This document shows, one piece after another, positions 8,965 to 17,537 of a DNA stretch of 64,000 nt. Position 1 is the first letter of the stretch; every line of letters begins with the position of its first letter. Origin of the DNA: Cytophagales bacterium (GTDB lineage Bacteria; Bacteroidota; Bacteroidia; Cytophagales; Cyclobacteriaceae); NCBI GenBank assembly GCA_025358885.1, contig JANYHW010000223.1, forward strand, positions 22,875-86,874, given 5' to 3'. Under the pieces are notes generated by a model. That model had not been told where the DNA came from. It saw nothing but the letters and a program-made list of their open reading frames with translations, and did no database searches. The position numbers were made by a program, and so were the translations under genes.

Positions 8965-9975
8965 ATGACATTCGGTTCAATAGAAAAAGGAAGCCCCGGG
9001 TTTAGCAAGGTCATTTTGGCGCTCGTGCTTCTAATGCCGTGTGCACTCCTATCGCAAACTCCCCCTCCAACCTCAGCTACTTTCACTGAGACGGTTCCGG
9101 GTGACCTTCTTGTTTCACGCGCTGTAGTTTTATATGATCCTGCATTTACCCGCAATGAACTGGAGGAGGTTCAGAAATCATTTCAACAAATCGGGATTGA
9201 TGCCGTTGCCTACTTTGAAAAGGATGTAGTGAACGCCGGCAAGGACGTCACAAAGGCATTTGCAGAATACTTTATATCTCGTCAAATCAAATACCTTTTG
9301 TATCTGGATAAAACATCCAAAGGGTTTCAGTTGACAGGTCCGGTGTTTAACCAGAAGAACAACCTCTTTGATCCACTCCCAACCTGGCGGGTACAGAATG
9401 AGAGACTGCCGGAGCTCCTGCGCACCGTTTTTCAGGATTCCTGGCGGAGTCAAAAGAAACAGAATTTTCTCGTCAACGAATATCCCGAAACGGACATCGT
9501 GATAGACCCCATCAAAGGGAAGCGGCAGGAGTTCTATGCCATTGATCTCAAGGTTGATGAGTTGGCCGTGCCCAAATTTGGAAATGATGCCATGGACAAG
9601 GAATTGGAGCAGTTCTTCGCGTCCAACTATCCCTGGAAATATAAAATTACCGAAGCCGGCATCGATGAACGGGAACTTCGTAAACAGGGATTTTCTTATG
9701 TGTTGTGCTATATAGACACCCGTGGAGTTGCTGCCAGAGAAATTCTTGGATACGATATGACAAAATCCGAATCCGCTTATGCATCCATCACTTTTCCGGG
9801 CGGGCAGCTGCAATTAAAAACCATTCCAGCGGACAAGCCGGTTTATAAATTTTACTTCCGGCACATAGACAATGGAAATGTCTTCCTGGGAAATAAATGG
9901 GATGCTGATATTACCTGGCAGGATGCCTTGCGCAACCATGTCCTTGGCTTCAAATCCGAATTGAAAATAAATTAG
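8965..9975 (+). CDS. Unrecognised secreted protein
   Basis: 336 aa from the ATG at 8965, which follows CAGG; an upstream TTG at 8944 would add seven residues. Residues about 15-33 form a signal peptide ending ALLSQ, so it is exported. The mature part is mixed alpha/beta with no Cys-rich motif, membrane span or catalytic signature that I recognise. It alternates acidic and aromatic stretches (QFFASNYPWKYKI, VYKFYFRHIDNG). It is well formed, without frameshift, and codon use looks like its neighbours. A TTCGTTTG sequence at 8951-8958 is one base off the Bacteroidota -7 box and would give a very short leader. I do not assign a function. Confidence 0.75.
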   Translation: MTFGSIEKGSPGFSKVILALVLLMPCALLSQTPPPTSATFTETVPGDLLVSRAVVLYDPAFTRNELEEVQKSFQQIGIDAVAYFEKDVVNAGKDVTKAFAEYFISRQIKYLLYLDKTSKGFQLTGPVFNQKNNLFDPLPTWRVQNERLPELLRTVFQDSWRSQKKQNFLVNEYPETDIVIDPIKGKRQEFYAIDLKVDELAVPKFGNDAMDKELEQFFASNYPWKYKITEAGIDERELRKQGFSYVLCYIDTRGVAAREILGYDMTKSESAYASITFPGGQLQLKTIPADKPVYKFYFRHIDNGNVFLGNKWDADITWQDALRNHVLGFKSELKIN

Positions 9976-9976
9976 A

Positions 9977-10288
9977 TTATTTTCTTCCCCTGACGATCAG
10001 GGCCGCTACCAGGATAACCCCAACGAGTAAGAATCCATGATGGTGAAAATGGGGGAACCAATGCCAGTCCCAGTCACCATGGCCCCATCCGTACAATAAC
10101 TTGAAGGGCAGGAATATCAGACCAATCATTACTCCAAAGATTGCGGCCACCACACCGATCAATGCCCCGAATATCCCAGCGGCCACTCCAAAAAGTGCTG
10201 CCCCAATGGAAACCCAAAGTGGAAAAGTGAGGATGAGAATGATCGCGAGCAATACATTGGAGGATGATGTGGTATTGCGGGTTGCCAT
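9977..10288 (-). CDS. Small His/Trp-rich membrane protein of unknown function
   Basis: 103 aa with an N-terminal polar stretch and three hydrophobic segments: about residues 13-31, 33-60 (Gly/Ala-rich, GAALFGVAAGIFGALIGVV) and 84-98. Between the last two lies a loop of aromatic and His residues (YGWGHGDWDWHWFPHFHHHG) that could bind a metal or sit at the membrane surface. It ends in RGRK. The 3' end lies 1 bp from the convergent secreted-protein gene. I do not recognise a named family; a stress or envelope role like PspC-type small proteins is only a guess. Confidence 0.65.
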   Translation of the reverse strand: MATRNTTSSSNVLLAIILILTFPLWVSIGAALFGVAAGIFGALIGVVAAIFGVMIGLIFLPFKLLYGWGHGDWDWHWFPHFHHHGFLLVGVILVAALIVRGRK

Positions 10289-10561
10289 TGTGTTTGTGTT
10301 TGGCGTTTATGAATCAAAAATCGTTCAGAGTTTTGAAAAGCGGCGAATTGGCCTCAAATTCGATGATTCACGTCAGTCGGGGGGAGGGCCAGACGACCAT
10401 AATTGTCAGGAAATGAACAGCTCTGGAACAAAAACGTACACTATGATCGTTCCTAAACCAAGGCTCCTAAGTTATGGTCACCAGGCCAAGTTCCTCTTTC
10501 AGTAATTCCTAGCCGGTTCGATTAACATGACCTGGCATCGTTGACTGAAATGTATTTCCGT
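10289..10561. other. 273-bp intergenic stretch, no feature seen
   Basis: This lies upstream of the small membrane protein and downstream of the acyl-CoA dehydrogenase. I see no ORF with coding character, no tRNA-like fold, no T-tailed hairpin and no convincing promoter box on either strand. It presumably holds the promoter of the 9977-10288 gene. Confidence 0.4.
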
Positions 10562-12364
10562 TTAGAACGGATACTCGCCCTTTTCGATTACGTGGTTGGC
10601 CAATCGTCTCCGGGCTTCTTTCAGATTGTAAGGTTCTATTTTGGTGAAGCGCTTCAATCCCAAAAGCATGAGCCTGAGTTCATCTCCCACGGCAAAGGCA
10701 TAAATGGCTTGTCTCCCCGCTGACGCCGCTTTCTCAATCGCATAGTGAAGATAAATCAGAGCGATTTCCTTCTCCATGGCACATGCTTTCTCTCCACGAA
10801 TACCAATAAGTTTTTCCACTCGCAGCAAACATGACTCTGCCACATATCCTTCGATCAGCATATCGGCAAGATTCATTAACACTTCCTGTTCATCAGAAAG
10901 TTTCATCATGAATTTCTGTACCGCCGCACCAGACACCATCAGCCCTGCTTTTTTCAGGTTCGCCAGTGCTTTCTTCTCTTTGGCAAAAGGTGCTGAGTCG
11001 TCATTTCCACCGAAGTCAGGTATTCCCATCAACTCTTTCTGTACAGCCATTGCGGGGTTCATTAGATCAAGCGTTCCCTTCATTGCCCGCTTCATCAACA
11101 TGTCGATGGTAAGCAGCCGGTTGATTTCATTGGTGCCCTCAAAGATTCGGTTTATTCTTGCATCGCGGTAAGCCCGGTCCATGGGACCTTCAGCAGAAAA
11201 GCCCATCCCGCCATAAATCTGTACGCCTTCATCCACGGCAAAGTCAAGCACTTCGGAGCCATGTACCTTCAGGATGGCGCACTCTATGGCAAATTCTTCG
11301 AGGGACTTTAGTCTGGCCTGCGCAGAATCCATGCCTCCCGTCATCAGCGCATGATAGGCATCATCAATGTTTTGAGCAGCACGGTAATGGGCAGATTCAC
11401 TGGCAAAGATTTTCGTGGTAATCTCCGCAATTTTATGTTTGATGGCGCCGAAGTTCGAGATGGGGGTGCCAAACTGCTTTCGCTCCTTGGCATATTTTGT
11501 GGCGGCCGTGACGGTCATCTTGCTTCCCCCAACGGCTGCGACACCGAGTTTGATCCTTCCAATGTTGAGAATATTGACGGCGATCTTAAAACCGTTTTCG
11601 CGGTCACTCAACAAATTCTCTATCGGTACCTTGCACTCATTAAAGAAGATTTGACGCGTGGATGAACCTTTAATCCCCATCTTCTTCTCCTCTTCATTCA
11701 TGGTTATACCTCCAAAGCCCTTCTCCACAATAAAGGCGCTGAGGTTTTTGTCATTGTCAATTTTCGCGAAGACAATAAAGATGTCCGCAAATCCACCATT
11801 TGTGATCCACATCTTCTGACCTGTGATGGCGTAGTGTTTGCCATCGGCTGTTAGCACGGCCTTTGTTTTTCCGCTGTTGGCATCCGATCCGGAATCAGGT
11901 TCAGTAAGGCAATAAGAGGCCTTCCATTTTCCCGATGCCAGGTTGGGGATGTATTTCTTCTTCTGGGCATCATTACCGTAATACAATATGGGTAGTGTCC
12001 CAATACCGGTGTGCGCAGAGATGGCTACTGCAAATGAATAACCGGCGCCTAACGTTTCTGCAACAAGCATAGTAGTATTGAAATCCATGCCAAATCCACC
12101 AAGTTCCTGTGGCACTGAAGTACCCAGCAAGCCGAGTTCACCCGCCTTGTCGAGTAATGAGGGCATCAGGTCAGGATCTTTTTGTGAATCTATTTCATTG
12201 AGCTTTGGATATACTTCTTGCTTCAAAAAATCTTTGCAGGTCTGAGCAATCATCCTCTGCTCTTCATTGAATTCCTCCGGAATGAATACTTCATTCGCTT
12301 GTGTCTCACGGATGAGAAACTCTCCACCCTTAATTGCTTTCTTCGTCTGTGTTTCTGTTGCCAT
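10562..12364 (-). CDS. fadE: Acyl-CoA dehydrogenase (FadE-type, long form)
   Basis: 600 aa, the length of the extended FadE form seen in Bacillus fadNAE operons rather than the 380-aa short form. Residues about 30-400 are the acyl-CoA dehydrogenase core: N-terminal helical domain, the FAD/substrate motifs YCLTEPDSGSDA and WITNGG, and the C-terminal helical bundle with FEGTNEINR, whose first Glu aligns with the catalytic base. The extra C-terminal 180 residues are helical. It performs the first FAD-dependent step of beta-oxidation. It is the last gene of the run MarR - FadN - FadA - FadE, with 153 bp between it and the thiolase. Confidence 0.95.
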   Translation of the reverse strand: MATETQTKKAIKGGEFLIRETQANEVFIPEEFNEEQRMIAQTCKDFLKQEVYPKLNEIDSQKDPDLMPSLLDKAGELGLLGTSVPQELGGFGMDFNTTMLVAETLGAGYSFAVAISAHTGIGTLPILYYGNDAQKKKYIPNLASGKWKASYCLTEPDSGSDANSGKTKAVLTADGKHYAITGQKMWITNGGFADIFIVFAKIDNDKNLSAFIVEKGFGGITMNEEEKKMGIKGSSTRQIFFNECKVPIENLLSDRENGFKIAVNILNIGRIKLGVAAVGGSKMTVTAATKYAKERKQFGTPISNFGAIKHKIAEITTKIFASESAHYRAAQNIDDAYHALMTGGMDSAQARLKSLEEFAIECAILKVHGSEVLDFAVDEGVQIYGGMGFSAEGPMDRAYRDARINRIFEGTNEINRLLTIDMLMKRAMKGTLDLMNPAMAVQKELMGIPDFGGNDDSAPFAKEKKALANLKKAGLMVSGAAVQKFMMKLSDEQEVLMNLADMLIEGYVAESCLLRVEKLIGIRGEKACAMEKEIALIYLHYAIEKAASAGRQAIYAFAVGDELRLMLLGLKRFTKIEPYNLKEARRRLANHVIEKGEYPF

Positions 12365-12517
12365 ATTTTGTCAAGATTATTTCTGCTTAAGTTTCAAGTG
12401 TCTTCATTGATTGGTGATTGGCTGTTGCTCGCTTGTTTGTGATTGGAAAGACCAGCTATTCTGCCTGGAAAATTGTCCGGAAGCTGATAATCTCTTTACC
12501 GATCAACCAACAACGGG

Positions 12518-13693
12518 CTAGTTCAAGAACTCATAAATCCCGGCTACTCCTTGTCCGCCTCCTACACAAGCCGTCACCATTCCATATTTCTTTTTCTGTC
12601 TTCTCAGTTCGTTAAAGAGTTGCACAGACAACCTCGCGCCGGAAGACCCCAGTGGATGACCTACCGCTATTGCACCTCCGTTGGGATTCAACTTCGTTCT
12701 GTCAATCCCAAGTTCCCTGACCACCGCCAGAGATTGTGCTGCAAATGCTTCGTTTAATTCAATCAAATCAATATCATCCAGCTTTTTACCTGCAATTTTT
12801 AATGCTTTGGGAATAGCGGCTACAGGTCCAATCCCCATGATGCGTGGATCTACTCCTGCGGTGGCATAACTCAGCATTCTGGCGATGGGCTTCAGGTTGA
12901 GTTGCTTCACCATGAGCTCGCTCATCACGGCCACGAACGCCGCTCCATCGGATGTTTGCGAAGAATTTCCTGCCGTAACACTTCCTCCAGCTACAAAGAC
13001 GGGCTTAAGTTTTGATAGTCCTTCCACTGTGGTTTCCACTCGAATGCCTTCATCTTTGTCCACGATATATTCACGTGTCTTCTTTTTCATGTTTTCATCG
13101 ACATATACTTCTTTGACCGTGATCGGAACAACTTCAGCTTTGAATTTACCTTCCTTCCAGGCAGCGGCTGCTTTCATATGCGACTCGTATGAAAATTGGT
13201 CCTGGTCTTCCCGTGAAATCTTGAATTGTTTTGAGACCTCTTCAGCAGTTAGTCCCATGCTTGTATAATAAGTCGGATTGTCCTTGGCGATTGTATAATT
13301 CAAGGCTGTCTTAAAACCCATGACTGGCACAAGGGACATTGATTCTGTTCCTCCTGCTATAATAATATCCGCCTGACCCGAATGGATACGCGCACTGGCA
13401 ATCGCAATGGCTTCAACACCCGAACCGCAATACCGGTTGATCACCAACCCGGGAACATCAATGCCCAGCGCCAACAAGGAAATCATCCGTCCCATCTGCA
13501 TGCCCTGTTCCGCTTCAGGTACAGCATTGCCTACGATGAGGTCATCCACCATCTTGTTCTCCAATCCGGGTATTGACTTCACAAGGTGTTTGATCACATC
13601 CGAGGCCAGGTCATCGGGTCGGACAAACCGGAACCCACCTTTTTTTGCTTTGCCGACTGCGGTGCGAAATCCTGCAACAATGTATGCATCCAT
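12518..13693 (-). CDS. fadA: Acetyl-CoA C-acyltransferase (3-ketoacyl-CoA thiolase)
   Basis: 391 aa from the ATG at 13693. A longer frame to 13762 exists, but thiolases begin right at MDAYIVAGFRTAVGK, so the extra 23 residues are unlikely. The acyl-enzyme Cys is in NRYCGSG. The C-terminal catalytic residues are in GGAIAVGHPLGSSGAR (His) and CVGGGQG (Cys). It catalyses the last step of beta-oxidation, thiolytic release of acetyl-CoA. It lies between the multifunctional dehydrogenase/hydratase and the acyl-CoA dehydrogenase, so the three genes encode a complete cycle. Confidence 0.95.
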   Translation of the reverse strand: MDAYIVAGFRTAVGKAKKGGFRFVRPDDLASDVIKHLVKSIPGLENKMVDDLIVGNAVPEAEQGMQMGRMISLLALGIDVPGLVINRYCGSGVEAIAIASARIHSGQADIIIAGGTESMSLVPVMGFKTALNYTIAKDNPTYYTSMGLTAEEVSKQFKISREDQDQFSYESHMKAAAAWKEGKFKAEVVPITVKEVYVDENMKKKTREYIVDKDEGIRVETTVEGLSKLKPVFVAGGSVTAGNSSQTSDGAAFVAVMSELMVKQLNLKPIARMLSYATAGVDPRIMGIGPVAAIPKALKIAGKKLDDIDLIELNEAFAAQSLAVVRELGIDRTKLNPNGGAIAVGHPLGSSGARLSVQLFNELRRQKKKYGMVTACVGGGQGVAGIYEFLN

Positions 13694-13773
13694 AACTTTT
13701 GGGTTGTTCGATTTTAGTTGTTGTTTGTTCGGTGCTGGCGTCAAATCACGGACAACCAACAACGAACTCCGAA

Positions 13774-16173
13774 TTAGTTTCTCAATGGTTTTCCGCCTGT
13801 CAAAATCGCCTGAATTCTCTCTAGTGTTTTCTTCTCTCCGGTAAGGGATAAGAAAGCTTCTCTTTCCAGGTCAAGCAAATACTGTTCACTCACTTCCTGA
13901 GGCGAGGTCAGGTCTCCACCGCACATTACGTTGGCGACCCACTTCGCCACCTTGGCATCGTGTTCCGAGATGTATTTTCCCATCAGCATTCCCTGGAGGC
14001 CGGCGAGAAAGAGCGCCTGTCCTGTACGGCCCTGCACTTTGATATTTCTTGCCTGCTGTGGCATTGTGTAGCCTGCCTGCGCCAATTCGAGGACAGCTTC
14101 CTTTGCATCCGTAATCTGACGGTCCTTATTCATCGACACCCGGTCTAGTTTCTTGAGGATGCCAAACTCCCGCGCCTCTTCCGACGAGGTAGCTACCTTG
14201 GCTGTTGCAATATTCATGAAAGCGTTTTGAAGGGCATTAAGTTCCACGTCCCCCTCTTCCATCGCATCACTTACCCGCTTGGCAAACTCTTTCGTTCCAC
14301 CACCTCCGGGAATAAGTCCAACGCCAACTTCCACCAGTCCTATATAGGTTTCGGCAGCTGCTTGTGCGATGTCTGCATGCATGGTCATTTCACAACCGCC
14401 ACCCAGCGTTCGTCCTTGAGGGCAAACCACCACGGGGACAGATGAGTACCGGATGCGCATCACAGAGTTTTGAAATTGTTTGATCATAAAATCAATTTCA
14501 TCATACTCCTGCTCAATGGCATACATAAAGACCAAACCCAGATTGGCACCCAATGAAAAATCAGGGCCCTGGTGTCCGATCACAAGACCGCGGAAATCTT
14601 TTTCTGCCAGGTCGATTGCTTTATTCAGCCCCTCTACCACTTCGCTTCCTAAAGTAAAACTCTTGGTGTACCACGAGAAGTTGAGTACGCCATCGCCCAA
14701 GTCGTGAATTTTTGCGCTTGCGTTTTTCCAAACAATGTTTTCGCTCTTGTTCTCAAGAATAATAAAGCTTTCCCGACCGGGAATCGACTTGTAGCTCTTC
14801 GCTGGAATGTCATAATATTTTCGCTGACCGTCCTCCGCTTTATAGAATGATTTGTTGCCTACCGCCAGCATATCATATACCCATTGAGCTGGTTTGTAAT
14901 GAGCGGCCTCCATGAGTGGAATACTTTTTTCCAGGCCGACGGCGTCCCAGGTTTCAAATGGCCCAAGATCCCATCCAAAGCCACCACAAACTGCATCATC
15001 GATCCTGAATAATTCGTCGCTGATTTCAGGTATGCGATTGGTTACGTACTGAAACAAGCCATAAAAGGCATCGCGATAAAAATCGCCCGCTTTGTCTTTT
15101 CCCGCCAGCAATACCTTGAAGCGATCTTTGAGGTTATCAATGGTCTTGGTAGACTCGAGCGTAGCAAATTTTACCTTGGTTTTTGGCTTGTATTCCAATG
15201 TTTTCAAGTCCAGGGTAAGAATCTCTGTCTCGCCTTTGGAACCTTTTGTCTTCTTGTAAAATCCTTGGCCTGTCTTGTCACCGAGCCATTTATTTTGTTC
15301 CAACTTGGTCACAACCTCCGGCAATTTGAACATCTCACGGCCTTCATCCTTTTCCAGTCCTGCATACAAGTTATTAGATACCTTCACCAGGGTATCAAGA
15401 CCCACTACATCAGATGTTCTGAAGGTTGCCGACTTAGGTCTTCCGATAATTGGTCCGGTGAGCTTATCGACCTCATCCACATTCAAATCAAATTTGCGCA
15501 TGGAATCAATCACCTTCAACAAGCCATAGATCCCAACCCTGTTGCCAATGAATGCTGGTGTGTCTTTGCAAAGCACGGTCGTCTTGCCCAGAAAAAGATC
15601 TCCGTAAAGCATCAGAAATTTGGTGACTTCCGGATCTGTTTGGGTGGTGGGAATAATTTCCAGCAACTTCAAATAGCGGGGAGGATTAAAGAAATGGGTT
15701 CCGCAAAAATGTTTTTGAAAATCATCGCTCCTGCCTTCTGCCATCAGGTGAATGGGAATGCCGGAGGTGTTCGATGTAATTAATGTTCCTGGCGTACGGT
15801 GCTTTTCTACTTCGGCGTACACAATCTTCTTCACATCAAGGTTTTCAACCACCACTTCTATCGTCCAATCGCATAACTTGATTTTCTGCATATCATCCGT
15901 GAAATTTCCAATCTTCACGCGGGATGCAAATTTCTTGCTGAACAATGGAGCGGGGTTTGACTTCAGTGTGCTGTCAAAGGAGCCTTGCACGATTCTATTC
16001 TTCACCGCTGGATGATCAAGGGCAAGTCCCTTTTTCTTTTCATCTTCATTCAGTTCTTTGGGAGCAATGTCCAGCAGGAGGACATCACAACCAATGTTGG
16101 CGAAGTGGCAGGCAATACGGGAGCCCATGATACCCGAACCCAATACGGCGACTTTGCGGATGGTGCGATTCAT
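13774..16173 (-). CDS. fadN: 3-hydroxyacyl-CoA dehydrogenase / enoyl-CoA hydratase (FadN/FadB-like)
   Basis: 799 aa. The domain order is dehydrogenase first: Rossmann NAD site VAVLGSGIMGSRIA at residues 9-22, catalytic His in GTHFFNPPRYLKL, then the C-terminal dehydrogenase domain. A crotonase (enoyl-CoA hydratase) domain follows from about residue 480, with FSLGANLG, RTLGGGCEMTMHAD and VGVGLIPGGGGT. This order matches B. subtilis FadN and is the reverse of E. coli FadB. It hydrates enoyl-CoA and oxidises the 3-hydroxy product. It is the first enzyme gene after the MarR regulator (41 bp spacing). Confidence 0.94.
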   Translation of the reverse strand: MNRTIRKVAVLGSGIMGSRIACHFANIGCDVLLLDIAPKELNEDEKKKGLALDHPAVKNRIVQGSFDSTLKSNPAPLFSKKFASRVKIGNFTDDMQKIKLCDWTIEVVVENLDVKKIVYAEVEKHRTPGTLITSNTSGIPIHLMAEGRSDDFQKHFCGTHFFNPPRYLKLLEIIPTTQTDPEVTKFLMLYGDLFLGKTTVLCKDTPAFIGNRVGIYGLLKVIDSMRKFDLNVDEVDKLTGPIIGRPKSATFRTSDVVGLDTLVKVSNNLYAGLEKDEGREMFKLPEVVTKLEQNKWLGDKTGQGFYKKTKGSKGETEILTLDLKTLEYKPKTKVKFATLESTKTIDNLKDRFKVLLAGKDKAGDFYRDAFYGLFQYVTNRIPEISDELFRIDDAVCGGFGWDLGPFETWDAVGLEKSIPLMEAAHYKPAQWVYDMLAVGNKSFYKAEDGQRKYYDIPAKSYKSIPGRESFIILENKSENIVWKNASAKIHDLGDGVLNFSWYTKSFTLGSEVVEGLNKAIDLAEKDFRGLVIGHQGPDFSLGANLGLVFMYAIEQEYDEIDFMIKQFQNSVMRIRYSSVPVVVCPQGRTLGGGCEMTMHADIAQAAAETYIGLVEVGVGLIPGGGGTKEFAKRVSDAMEEGDVELNALQNAFMNIATAKVATSSEEAREFGILKKLDRVSMNKDRQITDAKEAVLELAQAGYTMPQQARNIKVQGRTGQALFLAGLQGMLMGKYISEHDAKVAKWVANVMCGGDLTSPQEVSEQYLLDLEREAFLSLTGEKKTLERIQAILTGGKPLRN

Positions 16174-16214
16174 AGATATAATATAATGTGTCGTTTTATT
16201 TTCAATGGATGCCT

Positions 16215-16664
16215 TTACCGGGCAACCGTTTCGTAAATCTCATTTTTTTCAATCAGTTTGCTGATGTCTTTCACCACTTCAAAGAAGACATTCAATTTGT
16301 GTTCTGATATTTCATCGCGAATTGCTTCATTGAAACGAAGTACCGTCTCCTTGGCTTTCACTTTATTCTTCTTCCCAGCTTTTGTCAGGAATATGCGCAC
16401 TGACCTCCTGTCATTCTTGTCTGATTCCCTGTAAATAAGCCTTTTTTCTTCCATAGATCTAAGGAGTCGAGTCAGGCTGCGAGTCTCCAGTCCCATCATA
16501 GGTCCAATCTTGGTTGCGGGTGTCCCCTCCTGTGAATGGATGTTGAGCAACGCAAAACCGACGGACATCGTCCCGCCATACTTTATCGCTTGCTGGTTAT
16601 ACATTCTGGCGATGGCGTGCCAGGCTGCTTTGATATTAAAGTCGATAGTTTCTTCGCGTTTCAA
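16215..16664 (-). CDS. MarR family transcriptional regulator
   Basis: 149 aa with the winged-helix core of MarR proteins: recognition-helix region GLETRSLTRLLRSMEEKRLIYR and wing KNDRRSVRIFLTKAGKK at residues about 70-110, flanked by N- and C-terminal dimerisation helices. The start is TTG at 16664; no in-frame ATG occurs before Met21, and the residues between the two (ETIDFNIKAAWHAIARMY) look like genuine family N-terminus. Its place at the head of the beta-oxidation genes suggests that it represses this operon and responds to an acyl-CoA or fatty acid. The ligand is inference. Confidence 0.9.
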   Translation of the reverse strand: MKREETIDFNIKAAWHAIARMYNQQAIKYGGTMSVGFALLNIHSQEGTPATKIGPMMGLETRSLTRLLRSMEEKRLIYRESDKNDRRSVRIFLTKAGKKNKVKAKETVLRFNEAIRDEISEHKLNVFFEVVKDISKLIEKNEIYETVAR

Positions 16665-16909
16665 ACGGTAGTGAAGGTAAATAAAATTTGTTATGCATGC
16701 AGAGTATGTCGGATTATTTATGGAAAAAGAAATGCCTCAGGCACAGCAGCAATATAATGTCACTTTCTCCTGAATGTAGGACTTCACAGGCTGGAAGTAT
16801 TACTAACAACAACACCATATATGTTGACTACAATCATGTTTTTATATGAAAACAGTCATTCTTTTAGCTCCCCACTCAAATCAATTTTACACCGCTAAAG
16901 GCACTCATT
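16665..16909. promoter_or_regulatory. Divergent intergenic region between MarR operon and YceI operon
   Basis: 245 bp separate two divergent start codons, so both operon promoters should lie here. Short perfect palindromes are visible, including TGCATGCA near the MarR side and CATATATG nearer the YceI side, but none is long enough to name as the MarR operator. I found no clean TAnnTTTG box. Confidence 0.4.
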
Positions 16910-17503
16910 ATGAAAAAAACACAATCAAATGCCATCGTTTCAATCGGTTTAAAACTCATTGTCCTTGTGTTGTTGGGGATTTCTATTCAGACACAAGGGC
17001 AAACGACCTATAAACAAACTGCAGAATCCTACCTCGTCGTAGCGGGCACCTCAACGCTCCACAACTGGACGATGACCTCCAAGGAAATGCAATTCCAGAC
17101 CTCGTTTGAAAATGGATCTGACGGCATCCCCCTTAAGGTTAAATCACTCTCCCTTTCATTGAGCCCTGAGAGTTTGAAGAGTGAGCATAAGGCTATGGAT
17201 AAAAATGCCTACAGCGCATTAAAAACAGATAAATTCAAGACGATCACTTTTGCTATTACCACAGCAACTGTACAAAAGGATATTATTACCTGCTCAGGCA
17301 ACCTCACTATTGCCGGTGTAACGAAGCCGGTGAGCATCGAAGCCACCTGCAAACTTAATCCCACAGGAACCTTGCGCTGCACAGGAAGCAAGACAATCAA
17401 GATGAGCGAATTTCAGGTAGAGCCCCCCACTTTCATGTTTGGCTCTGTTAAAACAGGGGATGAAATCACTATCAGCTTCAACATGGAATTAGTTAAGAAT
17501 TAA
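16910..17503 (+). CDS. YceI family periplasmic protein (copy 1)
   Basis: 197 aa with a long signal peptide (to about residue 30, ending QTQGQ). The mature region is a YceI lipocalin-like beta-barrel: GTSTLHNWTMTS at the barrel start, paired strands with LSLSPESLKSEHKAMDKNAYSAL, KFKTITFAI, GNLTIAGVTKPVSI, and the closing FQVEPPTFMFGSVKTGDEITI. YceI-type proteins bind isoprenoid or amphiphilic lipids in the periplasm. A beta-barrel outer-membrane gene follows 34 bp downstream, and a second YceI-like gene lies after that, so the three probably act together at the envelope. Confidence 0.88.
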   Translation: MKKTQSNAIVSIGLKLIVLVLLGISIQTQGQTTYKQTAESYLVVAGTSTLHNWTMTSKEMQFQTSFENGSDGIPLKVKSLSLSLSPESLKSEHKAMDKNAYSALKTDKFKTITFAITTATVQKDIITCSGNLTIAGVTKPVSIEATCKLNPTGTLRCTGSKTIKMSEFQVEPPTFMFGSVKTGDEITISFNMELVKN

Positions 17504-17537
17504 TTGTAGAGTCAATCAACCTTAAAACCAGTTCAGT

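Noticed and set aside
8475..9155. Minus-strand open frame of 226 codons opposite the Rieske gene
   Set aside because: Composition is unlike a real protein (scattered Cys, Arg and Ser, no domain), and the plus strand there encodes clear Rieske motifs.
9178..9813. Minus-strand open frame opposite the unknown secreted protein
   Set aside because: No recognisable domain; the plus-strand frame has a signal peptide and normal codon use.
10101..10505. Plus-strand open frame across 9977-10288 and the following gap
   Set aside because: Its first half is a shadow of the small membrane protein; the rest has no coding character.
13694..13762. N-terminal extension of the thiolase
   Set aside because: Thiolase family proteins start at MDAYIVAGFRTAVGK; the extra residues look like untranslated spacer.
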